From positions 113,102 through 177,101 of the forward strand of contig JALWDS010000004.1 in assembly GCA_027036775.1 (NCBI GenBank): DNA of 64,000 nucleotides. Direction: 5' to 3'. Within the stretch, counting starts at the first letter, position 1. Each line of letters opens with the position of its first letter. A model generated the notes under the pieces. The model did no database searches and was not told where the DNA came from. It saw only the letters and a list, made by a program, of their open reading frames with translations. The translations under genes and the position numbers were made by a program. This DNA is from Archaeoglobaceae archaeon. GTDB taxonomy: Archaea; Halobacteriota; Archaeoglobi; Archaeoglobales; Archaeoglobaceae. This document shows, one piece after another, positions 33,827-43,302 of this stretch.

Positions 33827-35212
33827 ATGTGCGGTGTAGTCGGAATTTACTGCGAGGACGAAGATCTGACGCCAAGTCTAACCTACTACTCACTCTACGC
33901 GTTACAGCACAGGGGACAGGAATCTGCGGGGATTGCGGTTTACTCTAAAGGTGTAAGGGTTCACAGGGGGATGGGCTTAGTCACGGAGGTTTTTAAAGGA
34001 GACGTCCTTTCAAAGCTCAGAGGTAGGGTTGCAGTTGGCCACGTCAGATATTCGACAACTGGCGAATCAAGAATCGAGAACGCTCAACCTATCTTGGTGC
34101 GTTCCAAGGTGGGTGAAATTGCGATAGGTCACAACGGCAACCTCGTCAACTACCCCCAACTGAGAGAGGTGCTCGAAAACGAAGGTAAGGTCTTCCTCAC
34201 GACGTCAGACACAGAAGTCATAGCACAACTCCTTTCGAACCTCCTAATGAGATACGACATCGAGAACTCCCTCAGGTTTCTAACCCAAAAGCTCTTGGGA
34301 AGTTACACTTTAACCATACTCATAAACGACACCCTCGTAGGTTACAGGGACCCCTTAGGCTTTAGACCCCTCTGCGTTGGCGAGGGTGATTTCGGTTTTG
34401 CAATTGCGAGCGAAAGCTGTGCCCTCGATACCCTTGGAGTTGAAAAGGTTAGGGACGTTAAGCCCGGAGAGGCGGTGATAGTGAGAGACGGTGAAGTTGA
34501 GTTCCTTAGGATTGCAAGGTCAAAGAGGTGTGCGAGGTGCGTCTTCGAATACATCTACTTCGCGAGACCTGATTCGGTCATAGACGGTGTAAACGTCTAT
34601 AGGGCGAGATACGAGATGGGGAGGAGGCTGGCCAAGGAGAGCTTTGTAGATTGCGATGTGGTTTCTCCAGTTCCAGACAGTGGAACCACGTGTGCCATAG
34701 GATACTCCGTCGAATCTGGAGTTCCATACATGGAGGCACTGATAAAGAACAGATACGTCGGTAGGACTTTCATAATGCCGGAGCAGAAGTTGAGAGAGCT
34801 TTCGGTTAGGTTAAAGATGAACGTCGTAAGGGAGAACGTCAGAGGTAGGAGAGTAACTCTTGTCGACGACAGCATAGTCAGGGGAACGACTTCGAGGAAG
34901 ATAGTTGAGATGGTTAGAAGGGCTGGAGCAAAGGAGGTTCACTTCAGAGTCGGAAGCCCCCCGATAATAGCTCCGTGTTACTTTGGGATAGACATGTCCA
35001 CGAGGGAGGAGCTCATAGCGAGTGGTAGAGACGTTGAGCACGTTAGAAAAGCTATTTCTGCAGATACGCTCGCATACCTAAGCTTGGACGGCCTGATAAA
35101 ATCGGTGGGTTTCGACGAAAAGGAACTCTGCTTAGCCTGTTTAACCGGCATCTATCCCGTGTGCGTTCCCGGTGAGCTGTGCGATAACTCTAAATACGAA
35201 CCGAACTATTAG
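33827..35212 (+). CDS. purF: amidophosphoribosyltransferase
   Basis: 461 residues. Cys 2 ([11 protein letters not shown]) is the glutaminase nucleophile after removal of Met. The PRTase domain has the PRPP motif [14 protein letters not shown] and the preceding [12 protein letters not shown]. Cys residues at [13 protein letters not shown], at PCYFGIDM and in [11 protein letters not shown] match the iron-sulfur-containing (Bacillus-type) form. First step of purine synthesis. The gene starts directly at the L37e stop, an unusual union with translation genes. Confidence 0.97.
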   Translation: MCGVVGIYCEDEDLTPSLTYYSLYALQHRGQESAGIAVYSKGVRVHRGMGLVTEVFKGDVLSKLRGRVAVGHVRYSTTGESRIENAQPILVRSKVGEIAIGHNGNLVNYPQLREVLENEGKVFLTTSDTEVIAQLLSNLLMRYDIENSLRFLTQKLLGSYTLTILINDTLVGYRDPLGFRPLCVGEGDFGFAIASESCALDTLGVEKVRDVKPGEAVIVRDGEVEFLRIARSKRCARCVFEYIYFARPDSVIDGVNVYRARYEMGRRLAKESFVDCDVVSPVPDSGTTCAIGYSVESGVPYMEALIKNRYVGRTFIMPEQKLRELSVRLKMNVVRENVRGRRVTLVDDSIVRGTTSRKIVEMVRRAGAKEVHFRVGSPPIIAPCYFGIDMSTREELIASGRDVEHVRKAISADTLAYLSLDGLIKSVGFDEKELCLACLTGIYPVCVPGELCDNSKYEPNY

Positions 35213-35216
35213 GTGC

Positions 35217-35696
35217 ATGGGTAGGGCTTGGAAATTTGGAGACGATGTTGATACCGACGCAATAATCCCGGGAAAGTATCTGGTCATAAACGATCCAAAA
35301 GAACTGGCAAAGCACGTTTTCGAAAACGTTAGACCCGATTTTGCAAAGAACGTTAAAGAGGGTGATTTCGTCGTCGCTGGTGAGAACTTCGGTTGCGGAA
35401 GCAGTAGAGAGCACGCCCCCCTATCCCTAAAGGCCTTGGGTGTTTACGTAGTTGCGAAATCTTATGCGAGGATATTCTTCAGAAACGCGATAAACATAGG
35501 TTTACCCGCTTTCGAGTGCAAAGAGACGGATAAGATAGATGATGGAGACGAACTCGAAATAGACCTAAACAGGAACGTTGTAGTCAACAAAACAAAGGGT
35601 GAGGAATACAAGATAAACCCCGTTCCCGACTTCTTGAGGGAGGTAATCGAAAGCGGTGGATTGATAGAGTTTTGCAGGAGGGTGGTAAGATGCTGA
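35217..35696 (+). CDS. leuD: 3-isopropylmalate dehydratase small subunit (LeuD-like)
   Basis: About 159 residues from ATG 35217. Start [22 protein letters not shown] and the [21 protein letters not shown] loop are the standard small-subunit marks. It pairs with a large subunit (LeuC/HacA type) that carries the iron-sulfur cluster and is not in this window. Archaea have paralogues for leucine synthesis and for homocitrate/citramalate-type pathways, so exact substrate is uncertain. Overlaps the Mch start by seven bases. Confidence 0.88.
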   Translation: MGRAWKFGDDVDTDAIIPGKYLVINDPKELAKHVFENVRPDFAKNVKEGDFVVAGENFGCGSSREHAPLSLKALGVYVVAKSYARIFFRNAINIGLPAFECKETDKIDDGDELEIDLNRNVVVNKTKGEEYKINPVPDFLREVIESGGLIEFCRRVVRC

Positions 35697-36598
35697 GCGT
35701 TAACGAGAGGGCTTATCAGATAGTCGAAGACCTGATAGAGTTTGCCGAGGATTACTGCGTGGATGTGATAGAGCTTAGAAACGGTGCTACGGTAATCGAC
35801 TGTGGCATCAACGCCAAAGGAAGTTACGATGCCGGAATGTTCTTCATACAAATTTCCATGGGCGGTTTGGCTGGCGTTAACGTTCAGCTTGAAGATGTTA
35901 GAGACGTGTCAATTCCCTTCGTTTACGTTTACACTGATTATCCAGCATTGGCCTGCTTGGGATGTCAGATGGCCGGTTGGAAGATAGAGGTCGATGGTTT
36001 TAAGGGTTACGCAAGTGGTCCCGCAAGGGCTTTAGCCTTGAAACCTAAGAAGATATTCGACACTCTCGGATACGAGGACGACACCGAATACGCTGTAGTC
36101 ACCATGGAATCCGATAGAATACCGAACGAGGACGTTGCGGAATTCGTAGCCTACGAGTGCGATGTTGACACATCTGAGGTTTACATGCTCGTTACGAAAC
36201 CGAACTCTTTGGTCGGTGCTATACAGATAGTAGGGAGGGTTGTGGAGGTTGCACTCTTCAAGTTGAACCTCTTGGGTTACGACGTCAACATGATCCAGAA
36301 CGCGATGGGTAAGTGCCCAATTCCACCGATATGCGAGAAAACGCACGTAATTGCAAACGACTTCATAGCCTACTACGGGAGCGTTCATCTTTTGGCCAAA
36401 CAGGACAGCGACCTTTTTGAGAGCGTGACGTTCGATAAGACCGCATACTACGGAAAGAGCTTTGAGGAGATGGGAGAAGACTTTTACAAGATCGACCCTT
36501 CAGCCTTTTCACCAGCGCAACTCGTTGTCAACGCCGAAAACGTTTGCAGAGTCTTCGGTAAGAAAAACCCAGACTTCGTTCTGAAACACTACTCATGA
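35690..36598 (+). CDS. mch: methenyltetrahydromethanopterin cyclohydrolase
   Basis: About 302 residues from ATG 35690 (ggaggg upstream). Family marks: DCGINAKGSYDAGMFF, ALACLGCQMAGWKI, GSGPARAL-like ASGPARALA and MGKCPIPP. It interconverts methenyl- and formyl-tetrahydromethanopterin in the C1 branch used for methanogenesis or, in Archaeoglobales, for oxidation of C1 units from acetyl-CoA. A strong marker for the lineage. The stop overlaps the next gene's start (ATGA). Confidence 0.96.
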   Translation: MLSVNERAYQIVEDLIEFAEDYCVDVIELRNGATVIDCGINAKGSYDAGMFFIQISMGGLAGVNVQLEDVRDVSIPFVYVYTDYPALACLGCQMAGWKIEVDGFKGYASGPARALALKPKKIFDTLGYEDDTEYAVVTMESDRIPNEDVAEFVAYECDVDTSEVYMLVTKPNSLVGAIQIVGRVVEVALFKLNLLGYDVNMIQNAMGKCPIPPICEKTHVIANDFIAYYGSVHLLAKQDSDLFESVTFDKTAYYGKSFEEMGEDFYKIDPSAFSPAQLVVNAENVCRVFGKKNPDFVLKHYS

Positions 36599-37479
36599 TA
36601 TACGTCACTGGAGCCAATGGAAGAATTGGAAGGGTCGTTTTAAAGAAGGTTAACGGAATAGCTCTGGTTAGAAAACCGTGCGGGTTTGAGAGGGAAATAG
36701 TAACGAGTTACGATGTGGAGGAACTTAAAAAAATCTTCAAAGATGCAAAAGCGGTTCTTCACGTTGCTGGTAGCGTTAGGTTTAACGATAGAAGGGATTT
36801 GTGGAGGGGAAACGTCGAGCTAACCGAAAACGTCGTTAACGCGATACCGAATGATGCTAAACTCGTATTTGCAAGTTCTATAGCGGTTTACGGCAAAAAT
36901 CCACCCTTCATGGCGAACGAGGAAACGCCTGTTAATCCGGACAACTTCTACGCTAAAACTAAATTGAAGGCTGAAGAGATAGTTTCTTCCCACAGGAACA
37001 GCGTCATTTTAAGAATCGGAACGGTTTACGGAAGACATTTTAAAGAATACCTGAGAATGATTGAATTAATTGGAAAGGGAATAGTTCCAATCGTAGGTGA
37101 CGGTTCGAACAGGATACCCTTCACACACGTCGAAGACGTTGCTGAGTGCTTTTTAAACGCTTTGAAGAGGGACGTTAGGGGATTATACGTAATCAGCGGG
37201 AAATCGGAAAGGTTGAAGGACGTAATGATCTTTACCGCCCGATTGCTGAGAAGGAGGTTCTTCGTCGTTAAGATACCAAAGGGTGTTGCGAATTTTTTTG
37301 CAAAAACCTTTGGCTTTTACGAGCACTTCAAGGTTTTGACGAGCGATAGGGTCTTTGACACGAGCAAAGCGAGAAAAGAGTTAAATTTTAAGCCCACTCC
37401 AATATGGGACGGTATCAGAGATTTGGTTGATTGTTGGAGGTCTTTAAATGAGGGGAAAGGTCGAAAGATACATTGTTGA
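36595..37479 (+). CDS. NAD-dependent epimerase/dehydratase (extended SDR)
   Basis: 294 residues. Nucleotide-binding VTGANGRIGRVVL at the N-terminus, then HVAGSVRF, ASSIAVYG and the catalytic YAKTK (Tyr-xxx-Lys). The C-terminal part resembles sugar-nucleotide epimerases and related hydroxysteroid-type dehydrogenases. Substrate unknown. Its 3' end overlaps the GGGP synthase gene by 32 nt, and lies with it and mch in one tight run. Confidence 0.85.
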   Translation: MIYVTGANGRIGRVVLKKVNGIALVRKPCGFEREIVTSYDVEELKKIFKDAKAVLHVAGSVRFNDRRDLWRGNVELTENVVNAIPNDAKLVFASSIAVYGKNPPFMANEETPVNPDNFYAKTKLKAEEIVSSHRNSVILRIGTVYGRHFKEYLRMIELIGKGIVPIVGDGSNRIPFTHVEDVAECFLNALKRDVRGLYVISGKSERLKDVMIFTARLLRRRFFVVKIPKGVANFFAKTFGFYEHFKVLTSDRVFDTSKARKELNFKPTPIWDGIRDLVDCWRSLNEGKGRKIHC

Positions 37480-38236
37480 AAGGATTGTTGAGAACGGCGG
37501 GCTTTTATTTGGTGTAATCGATCCTCTCGATTACAGGAGCTTGGATGATGCTGTAGAAACTGCAAAAAGGGTTTACGAGGGTGGTGCGGATTTAATACTC
37601 GTTGGAGGAAGCATTGGAGTGCAGGGAGAACCTTTAGATTACGTCGTCAAGGAGATAAAGGGGTTTGTAGATATCCCGGTCGTTCTTTTCCCAGGAAACG
37701 TTGGAACGATTACGAGGTATGCTGACGCCCTATACTTCATGTCCCTCTTAAATTCGAGGAATCCTTACTGGATAACGAGGGCACAGATGCAATCCGCATT
37801 TGTCGTTAAGAAGTTTGGATTGGAGGCACTGCCAGTAGGTTACATAGTAGTCGAGCCCGGTGGAACCGTTGGATACGTCGGAGAAGCTGATTTGATTCCA
37901 AGAGATAGACCCAAATTAGCTTCAGCTTACGCCTTAGCTGGACAGTTCATGGGTTTCAGGTTCATAGTCACAGATGCTGGAAGTAACCCTAAGGAAGGAC
38001 ACATACCCTTAGAGATGGTTAGAGAAGTCGCCAACACAATAGAAGTGCCATACATAGTGGCTGGCGGAGTTAGAAAGCCAGAGGAGGCTGAAAAGATAAT
38101 AGAGTGCGGTGCGGATGCGGTTCAGATTGGGACTGCATTTGAAATAGACAGTGCGGTTGATAGGGTTAAGAGGTTCGTCAAAGCGGTTAGGGAGGGAGGG
38201 AAAAGGAAAAACAGGAAGATTTCTGAAGAAATTTAG
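37448..38236 (+). CDS. geranylgeranylglyceryl phosphate synthase
   Basis: 262 residues of the PcrB/GGGPS TIM-barrel family. Marks: GVIDPLD, DLILVGGSIG, VVLFPGNVGTIT, ALYFMSLLNSRNPYWI, GYIVVEPGGTVGYVGEA and the phosphate-binding ends YIVAGGVRKPEEA and GADAVQIGTAFE. It makes the first ether bond of archaeal membrane lipids from GGPP and glycerol-1-phosphate. The stop adjoins a tRNA-Phe gene on the other strand. Confidence 0.96.
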   Translation: MRGKVERYIVERIVENGGLLFGVIDPLDYRSLDDAVETAKRVYEGGADLILVGGSIGVQGEPLDYVVKEIKGFVDIPVVLFPGNVGTITRYADALYFMSLLNSRNPYWITRAQMQSAFVVKKFGLEALPVGYIVVEPGGTVGYVGEADLIPRDRPKLASAYALAGQFMGFRFIVTDAGSNPKEGHIPLEMVREVANTIEVPYIVAGGVRKPEEAEKIIECGADAVQIGTAFEIDSAVDRVKRFVKAVREGGKRKNRKISEEI

Positions 38237-38310
38237 TGCCCGGACCCGGATTTGAACCGGGGACTACGCGGTCTTCAGCCGCGCGCTCTCCCAGGCTGAG
38301 CTACCCGGGC
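38237..38310 (-). tRNA. tRNA-Phe (anticodon GAA)
   Basis: 74 nt. Acceptor GCCCGGG/TCCGGGC, anticodon stem CGCGG/CCGCG with loop CTGAAGA, T-arm with TTCAAAT, discriminator A. It directly abuts the GGGPS stop. Confidence 0.97.
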
Positions 38311-38339
38311 TCGTAATAATTTTGAAGGTTGAGGTATTT

Positions 38340-38852
38340 TTAGTTTTTGGTTATGACCTTCTTACCCCTCTCGCAAGGCACGACTTCGATCTTCGCATTA
38401 TTGAACTTTAACTTGAAAACCAAGCCATCCAAAACCCTATCCAAGAAGACAGCTAAAGCGGAAACTTCGCTGTGCGGTTGATTTCCAATAGATACGTTCA
38501 TATCGCTCAAATCGTAAACCTCCTTTGGAACCTTCTCAGCTCCAACTACGACGAGGATTTTTTTGTGCCTCTTTATTTCATCGATCTTCTCAATTAATGG
38601 AATTCCATACATCGTTAAATGAACTTTCAAACCTTCGAATTCCCTCAGCAACTTCTTCCAATTGGTATGCTCTATGAAAAATTCTCCGCCCCACCTCTCG
38701 ACGACATCTCTAACGCTTTTGAACACCTTTTCATCGTATGTGTCGAAGTAGATACCCTTAGCACCGAAGGCCCTTGCAGTTAGAGCCACATGAGTTGAAA
38801 TCCTCTTGTCTCTATCTGGTCTATGTCCGAGTCTTAAAACGTATATCTCCAT
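38340..38852 (-). CDS. tRNA (cytidine-56 2'-O)-methyltransferase Trm56
   Basis: 170 residues, SPOUT family. Marks: [31 protein letters not shown] at the start, [12 protein letters not shown] and the knot [21 protein letters not shown]. It methylates the 2'-O of C56 in the T-loop of archaeal tRNAs. Its start faces a tRNA-Ile gene 52 bp away, and the single TATA-like ctatttaagt (about 38870-38880) lies 24-29 nt from each. Confidence 0.95.
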   Translation of the reverse strand: MEIYVLRLGHRPDRDKRISTHVALTARAFGAKGIYFDTYDEKVFKSVRDVVERWGGEFFIEHTNWKKLLREFEGLKVHLTMYGIPLIEKIDEIKRHKKILVVVGAEKVPKEVYDLSDMNVSIGNQPHSEVSALAVFLDRVLDGLVFKLKFNNAKIEVVPCERGKKVITKN

Positions 38853-38904
38853 AGCTTGAGACCAACGGTAAACTATTTAAGTTGTGAACTCTCCCATTTT
38901 TTAA

Positions 38905-38979
38905 GGGCCCGTGGCTCAGCCTGGTTAGAGCGTGCGCCTGATAAGCGCAAGGTCCGGGGTTCAAATCCCCGCGGGCCCA
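38905..38979 (+). tRNA. tRNA-Ile (anticodon GAT)
   Basis: 75 nt. Acceptor GGGCCCG/CGGGCCC, anticodon stem TGCGC/GCGCA with loop CTGATAA, T-arm CGGGG-TTCAAAT-CCCCG, discriminator A. CCA not encoded. Its 3' end touches the stop codon of the convergent hypothetical gene. Confidence 0.97.
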
Positions 38980-39255
38980 CTAACGCACCGCCCTTCTACC
39001 CTCCTCGCTGAGATTGTCTTCACCCACAAAGACCACAGCATACTTTATCAGCTCGTCGAACTCGTCAACGTTTAAATCGAACACGTCGGTTGAGATAGCA
39101 AACTTAACGACGAAAACCTTTTTCTTACCTAAATGCGTTTCCATCTCCTCAACATCGACATCTAAAACATCGCTTGAGACAACTGCAAAACTCCCTTCGA
39201 CGTTCTTCTTAACCAACTCTAAAAACGATTTCTCGTTAAACACGTATGTCGGCAT
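38980..39255 (-). CDS. hypothetical protein
   Basis: About 91 residues from ATG 39255 (TTG 39261 is the alternative). Acidic, alternating strand/helix: FNEKSFLELVKKNVEGSFAVVSSDVLDVD ... KVFVVKFAISTDVF ... ELIKYAVVFVGEDNLSEEGRRAVR. I do not recognise a family. No signal peptide or membrane helix. The stop codon is adjacent to tRNA-Ile. It follows EF-2 on neither the same transcript nor a clear promoter. Confidence 0.55.
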   Translation of the reverse strand: MPTYVFNEKSFLELVKKNVEGSFAVVSSDVLDVDVEEMETHLGKKKVFVVKFAISTDVFDLNVDEFDELIKYAVVFVGEDNLSEEGRRAVR

Positions 39256-39286
39256 GAACAATAGTAAGAAAAGATCAATAAAAAAG

Positions 39287-41476
39287 TTAAGGTAGGAAGT
39301 CCTCTGGCTTTGGTAACTCCAACTTTAAACCCTTCCTCTTTCTGACCTCCATTATGAACTGCTCAAGCAAAGCCTGTGGAACTGGTTCGAATCCGGCATG
39401 TTCAACGCTCCACATTGCCTTTCCTGCGGTAGCAGACCTAATTGCGTTGGCGAATCCAAACATCTCCTTTACTGGAGCTTTGGCAATTACCGTAACCAAG
39501 TCCCCTTCGGTTTTCATCTCAATTATTTGCCCCCTCCTCCCCTGTATCTCCCTTGTGACGTTTCCCAACATGTCCTGTGGAACCGTTATGAACACCTTCT
39601 GATAGGGTTCGAGCAGAGTGGGATTCGCTTGTAGCATCGCAGCGTATATTGCACCTTTCACTGCTGGAATAACTTGGGCAGGACCTCTATGGACAGCATC
39701 TTCGTGCAACTTACAGTCAACGAGCTTAACCTTAACGCCCATGCAGGGCTCTTTAGCCAAGGGTCCAGCACTCATAGCCTCTCTGAATCCTTGAATTATC
39801 AAGTCCATCGTTTCGTGCAGATACTGAATACCCTTTGTGACATCGCAGAACACGTTGCCTTCATAGTAATCCTGAATTCCGTCAGCCTCCTCCTTGCTCA
39901 ACCCAGCTTCAACGAGCTTCTTCCTCAACTCCTTCTTGTCCGCCTTTCTAATGTCTATGTTTTCCTCCTTGAAGAGCTGAATTACCTCTTGAGGTAGAGG
40001 TTCGACAACTATGTAGAACTTGTTGTGTCTGTTGGGCGATTTACCCTCGACAACTGGAGATTTTTTGGTTACCGTCTCTCTAAACACGACTATGGGCGGT
40101 GACGTTATAACCTCTATTCCCTTCTCTCTCCTTATCTTCTCAACCTTAACCTCCAAGTGAAGTTCACCCATTCCGCTTATCAAGTGCTCCCCCGTTTCTT
40201 CATTCAAGGTAACCTGTAGGGTTGGATCTTCTTTGGCCAACTGCCTCAAAACCTCTATTAGCTTTGGTAAGTCCCTCGGATTCTTCGCCTCAATCGCCAT
40301 CGTAACAACAGGCTCGCTTATGTGCTTTATCGATTCGAAGGGTGTAAAGTTTTCAAGCGTTGAGCATGTCGAACCAGCAACTGCATCTCTCAAACCTACT
40401 ACGGCCACTATGTTTCCAGCCGGAACCTCTGGGAGTTCAACCCTCTTAGGCCCCATGAAAACTCCAACCGTCTGAACCCTGTTCTTCGTTTTTCTATCGA
40501 CGATGTATAGCTCCATTCCGGGCTTCAAAGTTCCGCTGTAAAGCCTTCCCACAGCCACTTCACCAGCGTGAGGATCGACTATTATCTTGGTTATCATTAA
40601 AGCAACCGGCCCCTTCGGATCGCACTTAACCATCGCCTGCCCCTCTGGGCTGTTTATGTCACCCTTCCATATCACACTGATTCTCTCCTTCTGAGCTTCT
40701 ATCGGTGAAGGTAGATGCCTTATGACCATGTCAAGCACTACCCTGTGTAGAGGTGATTTCTTGGCAAGTTCTTTCCAATTGTCTTCCTTCAGATACTTGT
40801 AAACCTCCTTGAATCCTATGCCAGTTTCCTTCATCGCCGGAACGCTTACGGCCCACTTGTAAAGGGCGGAACCAAAGGCAACGCTACCCTCTTCGACCTT
40901 CACCATCCACTCCTTGTACTTCTCTGGTTTCATCGCCTTTATCAGCTTGTTTACCTCCGTTATGACTTTGATCAACCTCTCCTGCATTTGATCTGGAGTG
41001 AGTTCGAGCTCCTTGATAAGCCTGTCAACTTTGTTTATGAACAGAACGGGCTTCACGTTTTCTCTCAAAGCCTGTCTAAGAACGGTTTCGGTTTGTGGCA
41101 TCACTCCCTCTACCGCATCAACTACGACTATGACACCGTCAACTGCTCTCATCGCCCTCGTTACGTCACCGCCAAAATCAACGTGACCGGGTGTGTCTAT
41201 CAAGTTGATGAGGTATTCCTTACCCTTGTATTCGTGAACCATCGAAACGTTTGCTGCGTTTATCGTAATACCCCTCTCCCTCTCCTGCTCATCGAAATCC
41301 AAGTAGAGCTGTTGTCCTGCAAGTTCTTCGCTTATCATTCCAGCTCCAGCCAAGAGGTTGTCGCTCAATGTCGTTTTACCGTGATCGATGTGGGCAACTA
41401 TGCCCATGTTCCTTATCCTTTCGGGCATGTACATCAGTTCCTTGATCTTGTCAATCATCTTCTTTGCCCTGGTCAT
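39287..41476 (-). CDS. fusA: translation elongation factor 2 (aEF-2)
   Basis: 729 residues. G1 motif [15 protein letters not shown]3 [10 protein letters not shown]4 NKVDR. The diphthamide site is [13 protein letters not shown] in domain IV. It drives tRNA-mRNA translocation on the ribosome. The ATG at 41476 follows a ggtgatc ribosome-binding site. Last gene of the long rpoH...EF2 operon; the usual EF-1alpha gene does not follow here. Confidence 0.98.
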   Translation of the reverse strand: MTRAKKMIDKIKELMYMPERIRNMGIVAHIDHGKTTLSDNLLAGAGMISEELAGQQLYLDFDEQERERGITINAANVSMVHEYKGKEYLINLIDTPGHVDFGGDVTRAMRAVDGVIVVVDAVEGVMPQTETVLRQALRENVKPVLFINKVDRLIKELELTPDQMQERLIKVITEVNKLIKAMKPEKYKEWMVKVEEGSVAFGSALYKWAVSVPAMKETGIGFKEVYKYLKEDNWKELAKKSPLHRVVLDMVIRHLPSPIEAQKERISVIWKGDINSPEGQAMVKCDPKGPVALMITKIIVDPHAGEVAVGRLYSGTLKPGMELYIVDRKTKNRVQTVGVFMGPKRVELPEVPAGNIVAVVGLRDAVAGSTCSTLENFTPFESIKHISEPVVTMAIEAKNPRDLPKLIEVLRQLAKEDPTLQVTLNEETGEHLISGMGELHLEVKVEKIRREKGIEVITSPPIVVFRETVTKKSPVVEGKSPNRHNKFYIVVEPLPQEVIQLFKEENIDIRKADKKELRKKLVEAGLSKEEADGIQDYYEGNVFCDVTKGIQYLHETMDLIIQGFREAMSAGPLAKEPCMGVKVKLVDCKLHEDAVHRGPAQVIPAVKGAIYAAMLQANPTLLEPYQKVFITVPQDMLGNVTREIQGRRGQIIEMKTEGDLVTVIAKAPVKEMFGFANAIRSATAGKAMWSVEHAGFEPVPQALLEQFIMEVRKRKGLKLELPKPEDFLP

Positions 41477-41509
41477 AACCGATCACCTTTCGAAGTGAGT
41501 TTAAAAAGG

Positions 41510-42094
41510 TTACCTTGCGGACTTGGCTATTCTCTCGATCTCCTCCTTCTTAGCCACAGCGTAGCTCTTCGGATCGTTCTTTGATGCAAGTATCAACTCC
41601 TCAGCCAAACACTCCGCAATACTCTTAGGATTCTTGAACGCCCTCTGTCTTGCACCTTCACAAATGTTTCTCAGGGCAACGTCGACCCTTCTGAGTGATG
41701 AAGTATCAACAGACTTTGGAACAGCAATTCCACCGTATTTTAATCTTACAACCTCTTCCCTCGGTCCAGCGTTTATTATCGCATCTACCAAGACCTGAAT
41801 TGGGTTCTTCTTTGTTCTTTGGTATATTATGTCAAAAGCCCTTCTGACTATATCGTATGCGAGCATTTTTTTCCCAGTGTTTCTCCCCTTCCTCATCACC
41901 TTGTTTATCAACCTCTCTACTATGAACACGTTCTGCTTTGCGAAGGGTGTGTTTGCATGCCTTCCGTGTGTATGTGGGACGAACCTCGGCTTGAGGCATA
42001 TGTAGTTCTTTAACGCTGGATCGTTCACTACAACCTCCTCAACATCCCACTTTCCGAAAACCTTTAGCTCTTCCTTTGTAAAGCCGTATTTCAT
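41510..42094 (-). CDS. rps7: 30S ribosomal protein S7 (uS7)
   Basis: 194 residues. Core marks: [48 protein letters not shown] and [37 protein letters not shown] preceded by aaggtgat. Directly after rps12 in the operon. Confidence 0.98.
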   Translation of the reverse strand: MKYGFTKEELKVFGKWDVEEVVVNDPALKNYICLKPRFVPHTHGRHANTPFAKQNVFIVERLINKVMRKGRNTGKKMLAYDIVRRAFDIIYQRTKKNPIQVLVDAIINAGPREEVVRLKYGGIAVPKSVDTSSLRRVDVALRNICEGARQRAFKNPKSIAECLAEELILASKNDPKSYAVAKKEEIERIAKSAR

Positions 42095-42098
42095 GCTA

Positions 42099-42527
42099 TC
42101 ACCTTAGAGGTTTCTCCTTCCTACCCATTACGAGTTCTTCAAGCGAAACACCGTTCACTTTAACGACCTTGTATCTCACTCCCGGGATGTCTCCCATCGA
42201 CCTACCCATTCTACCACCGATACCCTCTATTATCACCTCATCGTGTTCGTCTATGAAGTTTATAGCTCCGTCCCCGGGACAGAAAGCTGTAACCTGCCTT
42301 CCGTTCTTTATCAGTTGAACCCTTACACACTTTCTTATCGCAGAGTTCGGTTGTCTCGCCTCAATACCCACCTTTTCCAACACGATTCCCCTTGCTTGTG
42401 GTGCCCCCTCCAAGGGATCGGCCTTCTCCTTCAATCCCAAAATTCTTCTGACGAATCTCTTATCGCTCCACCTGAACTTCTTCCTATTTTCTATCAACTT
42501 CCTCGCAGCGAATAATCCGTATCCCAT
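42099..42527 (-). CDS. rps12: 30S ribosomal protein S12 (uS12)
   Basis: About 142 residues. The ATG at 42527 ([11 protein letters not shown]) is chosen because the ggaggtgat ribosome-binding site stands just before it; a longer frame starts upstream at 42548. Marks: [62 protein letters not shown], which holds the conserved loop that contacts the decoding centre. Confidence 0.97.
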   Translation of the reverse strand: MGYGLFAARKLIENRKKFRWSDKRFVRRILGLKEKADPLEGAPQARGIVLEKVGIEARQPNSAIRKCVRVQLIKNGRQVTAFCPGDGAINFIDEHDEVIIEGIGGRMGRSMGDIPGVRYKVVKVNGVSLEELVMGRKEKPLR

Positions 42528-42566
42528 GAGCATCACCTCCCTACCCACTTTTTAAATCTTGTCCCG

Positions 42567-42986
42567 TTATTTAACGATAACGTCGTCTATGTCGTAATGC
42601 CTCTTAGCAAGCTCCTTAGCCTTGTTTATGTTCTTACCGCCCTTCCCTATCACCAAACCCTTGTATTGCGGATTTACACTTACGATTGCAATCCTCTTTC
42701 CCCCCTTTTCGATTATCCTCACGTTGACCTTTATGGGTTTGAATATGTTGGCTATGAATTCCTCGGGCTTATCGGAATGCTCTATCAACTCCACCTTCTT
42801 ACCCACGATCTCTCTAAACTTTTCGACGTTTATTCCACCCTTACCGATTGCCAAACCCATATCTCCCTTTTTAACGACGAAGATTATCCTATCATCCTCA
42901 ACTATGCAGTCCTTGATGTTTGCACCTGTTAAGCTTTCAAAAAGGGCAAGATACCTTATACTCTCTTCCGAGAGCTTAACTCCCAT
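42567..42986 (-). CDS. nusA: NusA-like transcription factor (two KH domains)
   Basis: 139 residues, the short archaeal form without the S1 domain. The two KH loops are seen as MGLAIGKGGINVEKF and GLVIGKGGKNINKAKELA. It binds RNA. In archaea its gene sits between L30e and S12 in the RNA polymerase operon, as here. Confidence 0.96.
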   Translation of the reverse strand: MGVKLSEESIRYLALFESLTGANIKDCIVEDDRIIFVVKKGDMGLAIGKGGINVEKFREIVGKKVELIEHSDKPEEFIANIFKPIKVNVRIIEKGGKRIAIVSVNPQYKGLVIGKGGKNINKAKELAKRHYDIDDVIVK

Positions 42987-43009
42987 CTTTAATCCCCCAA
43001 AAAAATTGA

Positions 43010-43297
43010 TTAAGCTTTCATCAACTCGATATCCGATATGTCCGCCTCTATCACCGCAAGGGATGCAACGCTAAAAGGTTTACCGCATTGGGCTCCAAGT
43101 TCCATGTTGGTTCCGGGATAAATCAGCACAGGAACGTCCTTCTTGTATCTATCTATCTTTTCCCTAATCTCCTTGGGGCAATTCGCTGAGATTATCACCA
43201 ACTTCGCCTCTCCCTTCTTTAAAGCCTTGATCGTCCTCTTACTTCCGAAATACACCTTTCCCCTTAAAGCTTTCTTGAGTATCTTCTCAACATCCAT
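43010..43297 (-). CDS. rpl30e: 50S ribosomal protein L30e (eL30)
   Basis: About 95 residues from ATG 43297, which follows gaggtgatgcga; the GTG/ATG codons further upstream lie in that site. Marks: ILKKALRGKVYFGSKRTIKALKKGEAKLVIISANCPKEI and LGAQCGKPFSVASLAVIE. K-turn RNA-binding family. Confidence 0.97.
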   Translation of the reverse strand: MDVEKILKKALRGKVYFGSKRTIKALKKGEAKLVIISANCPKEIREKIDRYKKDVPVLIYPGTNMELGAQCGKPFSVASLAVIEADISDIELMKA

Positions 43298-43302
43298 TCG
43301 CA

